Assembly (NCBI RefSeq): GCF_022539665.2
Contig: NC_081340.1
Location: forward strand, 7,377,357 to 7,441,356
DNA from: Daphnia carinata
Lineage: Eukaryota > Arthropoda > Branchiopoda > Diplostraca > Daphniidae
Direction: 5' to 3'
DNA: 64,000 nt
Under the pieces are notes generated by a model. That model saw only the letters and a program-made list of their open reading frames with translations. It was not told the DNA's origin and did no database searches. The position numbers were made by a program, and so were the translations under genes. This document shows positions 63,574 to 64,000 of the stretch, piece by piece (position 1 is the first letter of the stretch; each line of letters opens with the position of its first letter).

Positions 63574-64000
63574 CTTATGGATAGCAGAAAGCGCACTTTA
63601 TTTTTATCCCTTTAGCCAGCGTCTAAACCTTTTTTTTTGCCTTTTCTTTCTTTTTTTTAAGTCTGCGTAGTTGTCTGTAGATTTTGTGAGATGACGTGTT
63701 CGCCGTGGCGTGACTAGATCCTCCCGGCGGCATCCTGACACTCTTTTTTTTCTTTTTTTTTTTCAGCTCATTCCCGATTTTGGAATTTTCTCCCCTTTCT
63801 TTTTTTTTTTCACATGGAGTAGGGGAGTTCTATCTTATTTCAATTCTTGTCAACATTTTTCCCGCCGAGAGAACGTGATCGTTCGTGAGAAATGTCAAAA
63901 TCACGTGAATTGTCCTCTCTCTCGTGTTTCATTTTTCATCTTTTTTTTTTTACGAGGATCGCCATCTCGCAATGATCAGACGACACAAACATTTGAGATA

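Noticed and set aside
63768-63826. Strong acceptor (T-rich, CAG) followed by a short open frame
   Set aside because: The frame soon runs into a T tract and then a stop, without a donor or recognisable peptide.

Overview
This window is nuclear DNA of an animal. Multi-exon genes with GT-AG introns sit on both strands, and ten of them can be reconstructed with reading phase preserved across every junction. Many introns are only 60-120 bases. Lineage-typical families such as ADAMTS9/20 (GON-1), PTEN, LIN37, sphingosine-phosphate lyase, CCP5 and a quiver-type Ly6 protein point to an invertebrate, most likely an arthropod. The compact introns and very frequent mono- and dinucleotide tracts fit a branchiopod crustacean such as Daphnia. 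That placement is inference.

Left flank (1-25,900): one large minus-strand ADAMTS metalloprotease gene. Sixteen coding exons (395-17778) encode the first 980 residues, and the gene runs off the left edge. Its introns reach 6.3 kb and are full of A/T homopolymers. No gene could be supported in the 8 kb upstream of its start codon.

Centre (25,900-46,000): a compact cluster with alternating strands. In order: Asterix (PAT complex, +), TMEM60 (-), CCP5/AGBL5 tubulin deglutamylase (+), a GPI-type Ly6 protein (-), PTEN (+), LIN37 of the DREAM complex (-), sphingosine-1-phosphate lyase (+) and a small secreted orphan with a TATA box (-). The pairs TMEM60/CCP5, Ly6/PTEN and LIN37/SGPL1 are divergent and probably share promoter regions. 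Asterix/TMEM60, CCP5/Ly6, PTEN/LIN37 and SGPL1/orphan converge on each other's 3' ends. The genes share no single pathway: they look like a housekeeping cluster (ER membrane biogenesis, tubulin modification, PI3K and sphingolipid signalling, cell-cycle repression).

Right flank (46,000-64,000): two minus-strand genes, a TMEM72-like four-helix membrane protein and a 390-residue orphan rich in Arg, Ser and Pro. After these come about 14.5 kb of tract-rich, almost non-coding DNA. It appears to hold the first coding exon (53037-53088) and possibly two small further exons of a plus-strand gene extending beyond the window. A 167-base GT repeat lies near the right edge.

The most striking large-scale pattern is the sharp contrast between the homopolymer-dense flanks and the nearly tract-free gene cluster. 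No CRISPR array, tRNA, rRNA or intact transposon was seen.
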